64,000 bases of DNA from Druceiella hillmani (lineage: Eukaryota; Arthropoda; Insecta; Lepidoptera; Hepialidae), in contig JAYKKI010000090.1 in assembly GCA_039881145.1 (NCBI GenBank), positions 5,429,501 to 5,493,500 of the forward strand. Direction: 5' to 3'. The notes beneath the pieces are model-generated. The model saw nothing but the letters and a program-made list of their open reading frames with translations, searched no databases and had not been told where the DNA came from. Numbering within the stretch: position 1 is the first letter of the stretch; each line of letters begins with the position of its first letter. The translations under genes were made by a program, and so were the position numbers. Positions 59,625 through 64,000 of the stretch are shown piece by piece.

Positions 59625-59890
59625 AGTTATTAAATGCACATGGCATTAATTTTGCAGAAATGCATTATCACTTAATTAATATTCACAACTAAATGAAACT
59701 ACGTGATGTGCTATTATATCTACTTTATTTAAATTATCAACCACCACCTTGTATAACAACATCTTCGGGTGGGCAATTTAAAGAGAATGGTTCACCTGAA
59801 GATGTTGTTATACAACGAAACCTAGGTCATGGTTAATAATTTTAATAAAGTAGATATAAATACTACATCACTTAGTTTCATTTACTTGTT
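59625..59890. mobile_element. Penelope-like ribozyme element (P2)
   Basis: Family edge GGCATTAATTTTGCAGAAAT at 59642, left arm ACTAAATGAAACTACGTGAT, a degenerate minus-strand ribozyme half (its GAAA-CCTAGG part is deleted), a plus-strand hammerhead with intact core, and the mirror arm. It shares its insertion site with the decayed P1 copy at 47270. Confidence 0.7.
59792..59832 (+). ncRNA. hammerhead ribozyme with intact core
   Basis: TCAC (stem I), CTGAAGA, stem II GTTGT-TAT-ACAAC with one extra T before it, GAAA, stem III ACC-TA-GGT, cleavage residue C at 59828, then ATGG. The first stem I pair is A-C, so stem I is weaker than in the 33.36-kb copy. All core residues remain. Confidence 0.55.
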
Positions 59891-60680
59891 AATATAAATT
59901 AAGTAGGTAAGTTCAAGTTATCTAGTAGAGATATACTTATGCATTCATACTGCACTAAAAAAAGAACGTCACGGTTTAACGTGGCGGATTCATTAGTTAC
60001 CAGCCTACTTCTTGGTAGATTCCGGTGTCACCTACAATCTCTGCAAATATCATTTTAATCTAGTTGTAATGGTTTAATTTACAAAAAAAAGACACAGATA
60101 TTCTTGCAACATGCTTCAGCTACCTTCATTTAAATTATAATTCACTCATTATCCGCACAATCTAATATAATGTCATGTGCACTTTGTCTAAAAAACATTA
60201 TAGACATTATGATAACAAGTCAGGGTCTCAGTCTCGTGTCAAACAAATTAGTGTAAAGATTTCATGTAAAGGTTAAACACAAAAAAAATTAACTTTTCTC
60301 TTCCTAACATTAATTTGACAAGAGGTCTATAGGCAAGTGCGCCCGAGTGGGTTTCACCTCACTGACTGACTTTTACACTAAACTAACCCTGTTAAAATCA
60401 CTTAAATCCTTCCAGAATAAACAATTGAAAAAATGATAATATATCATTAAAATTGAAGATGAATTTATAAAAGGATGCGGTAGTTGTTTTGGAATTAGTA
60501 AAAAACATGACGGTTTCTCTTTTGTTAGAAATAATTAACTGAAAATTATCTAATGTTTTATTATCTTTTGTAGGTAAATGTAAGTTACTAAACGCAGCTT
60601 GTCGCAGTTTGTTGTACTAAAAGTCTTCCAGACCTCCATCCAGACAGAATTCCTTCTTTATTTCGTGCCTCATTTGATAT

Positions 60681-61418
60681 GAATTTAAGTCTTCCAACGC
60701 CGTATTTGATAAAAAAACCGATTAATTTTATTACATATTTACACAAATGTTCCAAGCATTACCAACGATACTGAGCTACGCTGTAATTTATTTATACATG
60801 AGAAATATGCAAACATTTCTGCTGGTTTCTATTTTCATGAAGATTCGAACCAAAATTCTTAAGATATTATCTATCCATCAACTTATCACAGATTCTCTTC
60901 AAACAAACAATGTCAAGTGCTTATCTGGTACTTTGATAATAATGAAAAAAAGACAAACATATAAAAAAGTTCAGTTGATATTTTAGTCATAATTAGAGAA
61001 ACTGAATGACGCAAATTATTTTTGTTCTATATTTTGTAGTTATATAAAATATTTTAAAAATATAAAATTTGTCTGGTGTTATTTCATCAATATAGACTGT
61101 GTATGAAATAACAGCAGGAAACTTCACGAATAATTAAATAAAACAAATTCAAAAATAAATTAAATTTTAGGCATTGAAGAAATGTACTCCTATATTCGAC
61201 TTGCACTGACCCAGTTTGTTATTGTTACCAACATGTTAGATGTGATTACGTTATAGGTATTAATAAATGGTTCCTATAGTTAAAAGTCGAGACGTTTGAT
61301 TGTTTCATACTTTGAATGGTATATTTTCTATCAATCGTACTAGTGATAAAATGGTCCAGTAATATCAAGACAAACCCTTTCATTTGGCAATCCTCTAAGT
61401 AAACTTAAGGACGACAAT
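60681..61418. other. non-coding stretch, nothing recognised
   Basis: AT-rich. The frame 60747-60986 has no known domain. Confidence 0.35.
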
Positions 61419-61430
61419 AAATCGGTTAAA

Positions 61431-61546
61431 ATTAAATGAAACTACGTGATGTAGTATTATTTCTACTATAGAAATAATACTACATCACGTAGTTTCATTT
61501 AATTGCGAATAATGAATTTCTACAAAATTAACGCCAAATATATTCA
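61431..61546. mobile_element. minimal palindromic member of the ribozyme family, with target-site duplication
   Basis: Two complementary arms (ATTAAATGAAACTACGTGAT and following, about 37 bases each) meet at TATA with no ribozyme between them. The 45-base family edge follows. Flanked by the 12-bp direct repeat AAATCGGTTAAA (61419-61430 and 61547-61558). It shows that the family can insert as a bare hairpin. Confidence 0.75.
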
Positions 61547-61558
61547 AAATCGGTTAAA

Positions 61559-64000
61559 GTTCAATCGGCTAAAGTTCAATGTATAGAGTGCCCCCCGAAT
61601 CACCATAAACATTTTGAATAATTCAAATAAAAACAACTGTTATCCATACAATTCGCATTCACATGGCTATAAGGAAAGCTCAAAGCATACTTTAGCATCG
61701 TAACCGGAAAACTGCAATAAAGTGAATATCATAAAAGATACAGTAAATATTCTGAAAAAATTTGTTACAAAAATACCACGAAAATTTGTTTAATGTGAAT
61801 GAAAACTACCATGACGTATAATTGTCCTAAGCTGGCGGAAATTCATCAAGTGCAACTGTATTACAGTTATTAATGTACAACTCAAACCTGTTCAAGTGTA
61901 AAAGGACTACACTTTTGGGCAATTCGATATTCTATATGCCCCATTCCTTGTGCAATACCTACAATTCATTTTTTTATAGAAAGTTAAGATTTTTATAAAA
62001 AATTTCAAAATCTAGTTTGATTTTTACAATTTATAAATAGGTTTAACAATGTGAAATAAACGTACTGTGCTACGTTTTAATTTAATTTTATAAAAAGTCT
62101 GATTAAACGTATCAGTAAAATCTAGTCAGATATTGACTGAAATCGTACCAATCATAGTCCTAAATAGCTAAATTATATATACAGCACTTTGTAAGCCCCA
62201 GCATAATATAAGTTTTTCGTAAGAAAATAAATGTTTTCTATTATAGCATAGCCTCAACCAGCCGAGAACATTGACGAAATGGAAACATACATAGATAACA
62301 ACAATCCGACTTCCAGCAAAAGCTGATCTAATTTAGGTTGCTCTAATATATTCATTTAAAATTAGTTTGGTAATTTTTCACCATTTTTGACGTACATTCA
62401 TCCAGTTTTATCGTGAAAGAAACAAAGAGGGGTGTGATAACAATTGCTGATCGCTACGTAATGTATGCGGTTGTTAGTACACATTAATAATAAAGGTCAA
62501 GCTACGATTAAAACCTGGAACAAAATTTTCAGGGCTGCAATTCAAAACTTTTAGTCTGAAATATATGTATAAGAAAACCACTGAGGTCAAATATTGAAAA
62601 TTATGTATCTATCGTGTTTAATTCGGTGCTCATAGTGTATACAATTTCATGATAATCGATGAAAAAAAACATTATTTCAATGCAAAATTCATCCAACTCC
62701 AATGAACATAAAAGGAATTTAAAATCACCTTTTTATCAATTCTGTTTTCCCGAACTCAATCACTTTGGCAGGCTGAGCGTGGTTATAATTGTTCAGTTTG
62801 TAACATTCAAACGTTCTAAATACCGGCGGAAAAAGAATATTTCAATTTTGAAATCATAATCTCTGAAGTGTTTCCTTCAGAATTTCAACGCGACTCAAAT
62901 TTGCTTTGCTTTATTGCAAATGTTTCTCCAGTTAATTTTTTAATTAATATTTCAGTGTGCATGTATTCTCGTCTACGTGTGCTCACATTTTGCACAATAA
63001 ATATTACGTACATATCAGAAAAACTGTGTTAGTTTTCTCTTCCAAAATTCAGTTATCGAGTTTTATCTAAGTTTCCTGAAATTTTCTCATAAATGTCTCT
63101 GTAATATTTTGAAATATCATTTTTACTTTAGAAAATTTATGTCAGCTACATACATATATGTTTATAAGAAATATATTTCTTCGCATAAGCAATAATTGCA
63201 GAATATTTGACGAACCTGGCTTGATCTATGTTATTACTATTGTAGGAAAGAGTCAGTACTTAAGTAGCGTAAGTCACTTCATGCGTATCGTTAATTTCTT
63301 TTATAGAAGTGTAGAACCTATATGGCTACCAAGAGTAGTAATATATTCATTGCAAAATATAAGGAGAATATAAAATATATAAATTGCAGATTTTTAGTTT
63401 TTATTGCGCAATACAATTTTTAATACAATTAATACAATTTTCTAAGGAACACTATACTAATTTAACTATTATAAGAAATTTACGCACGCGTATAAAACGA
63501 TTTCGGATTAGTGGAATACAACACTACTTTTTATTAAAAAATTACAAAAATAGATGGCAATAAAATGTACATTAATTTATATAAAAATACGTTTCAGTTG
63601 AGGTATCCCTTTAGTGATAAAAATAATAAAATTTTCGAATTTTATGAGGACGATTATATCAAGTAATCTAAATAACTGGCAGGTAGATAGTGAAAGAGTC
63701 CTAAGTCGCGCATGTGCAATAAGAAGATGACTATTGTACTATTTTCGTTGCTATGGTGATGTTGTTGTTTTGACATTTCAAAATTTGCGGATTCATTTTG
63801 GATCTATGATTTATTGTTCTCATATATATTATAACCATTGTTCTCATATTTAATTATCGTTCGCCAATTAGTTTTATTTTCTTTAACAAAATTAAATAAT
63901 GTCTGTTAATAAATGCAATCGTTATACGTAAGAATCGGATATGGTGACAGACTTATATAAAAAACATTCAATGACTATTTCTAATTAATGTTTTGAAATT
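61559..64000. other. non-coding stretch, nothing recognised
   Basis: AT-rich DNA to the window end. Frames at 62659-62859 and 63158-63373 have no recognisable domains. No repeats shared with the rest of the window were seen. Confidence 0.35.

Larger units (their letters stand above)
54060..60680 (+). repeat. segmental duplication, copy P2
   Basis: Direct duplicate of P1 (38590-48320). It starts at the end of the truncated gypsy-like element and stops about 60680 (last clear match CTAAAAGTCTTCCAGACC). It lacks Helitron C, the 191-bp satellite and the DUF4817-type transposase. It has a 30-bp array and a second copy of sub-repeat S. Confidence 0.9.

Overview
The window is AT-rich nuclear DNA from an insect. 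The transposon families present (copia, gypsy-like LTR element, pogo/Tigger, mariner/Tc1 relatives, ZMYM1-like hAT, KRBA2-like integrase, Helitrons with CTAG ends, Penelope-like ribozyme repeats) together with long TA microsatellites fit an insect, possibly a hemipteran. The species cannot be told from this sequence. I find no host protein-coding gene that I can defend. No tRNA, rRNA, operon or CRISPR was seen. The DNA reads as intergenic or intronic sequence shaped by transposons and by two large segmental duplications.

Layout. 1-0.7 kb: C-terminal remnant of a pogo/Tigger transposase. 0.7-6.7 kb: non-coding DNA with TA arrays, a 168-bp duplication and a Helitron-type end. 6.7-10.1 kb: decayed Ty1/copia element with gag, integrase, reverse transcriptase and RNase H remnants in order. 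10.5-15.5 kb and 20.9-25.6 kb: an old direct duplication (A1/A2), each copy carrying its own tandem array. Between them lie a ZMYM1-like hAT remnant, a KRBA2-like integrase remnant and Helitrons. 16-17 kb and 34.9-36 kb form a diverged inverted pair. 25.6-32.7 kb is AT-rich sequence with nothing recognisable. 32.7-33.9 kb is a large near-perfect palindrome. 38.6-48.3 kb and 54.1-60.7 kb are a younger direct duplication (P1/P2), separated by non-coding DNA and a truncated gypsy-like element (LTR, gag, zinc knuckle, frameshift site).

The most interesting feature is a family of short insertions (about 14.2, 32.7-33.4, 47.3, 59.6 and 61.4 kb) carrying a sequence that folds as a type I hammerhead ribozyme with a very short stem III. 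This is the form known from Penelope-like elements and animal retrozymes. Two members have 12-15 bp target-site duplications, so they are retrotransposed insertions rather than MITEs. Several carry ribozymes head-to-head on opposite strands. One copy (minus strand near 33.36 kb) keeps every core nucleotide.

Other points: each paralogous block amplified a different tandem array, and in P1/P2 the two unlike arrays grew from the same ancestral site. One 59-bp array has a three-unit higher-order pattern. Two islands are better conserved between P1 and P2 than their surroundings. A Helitron insertion has a matching empty site in the paralogue. The gypsy-like gag ends with an in-frame TTTAAAC heptamer just before its stop, the textbook signal for -1 frameshifting. 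All similarity statements come from reading and aligning by eye, without database searches.
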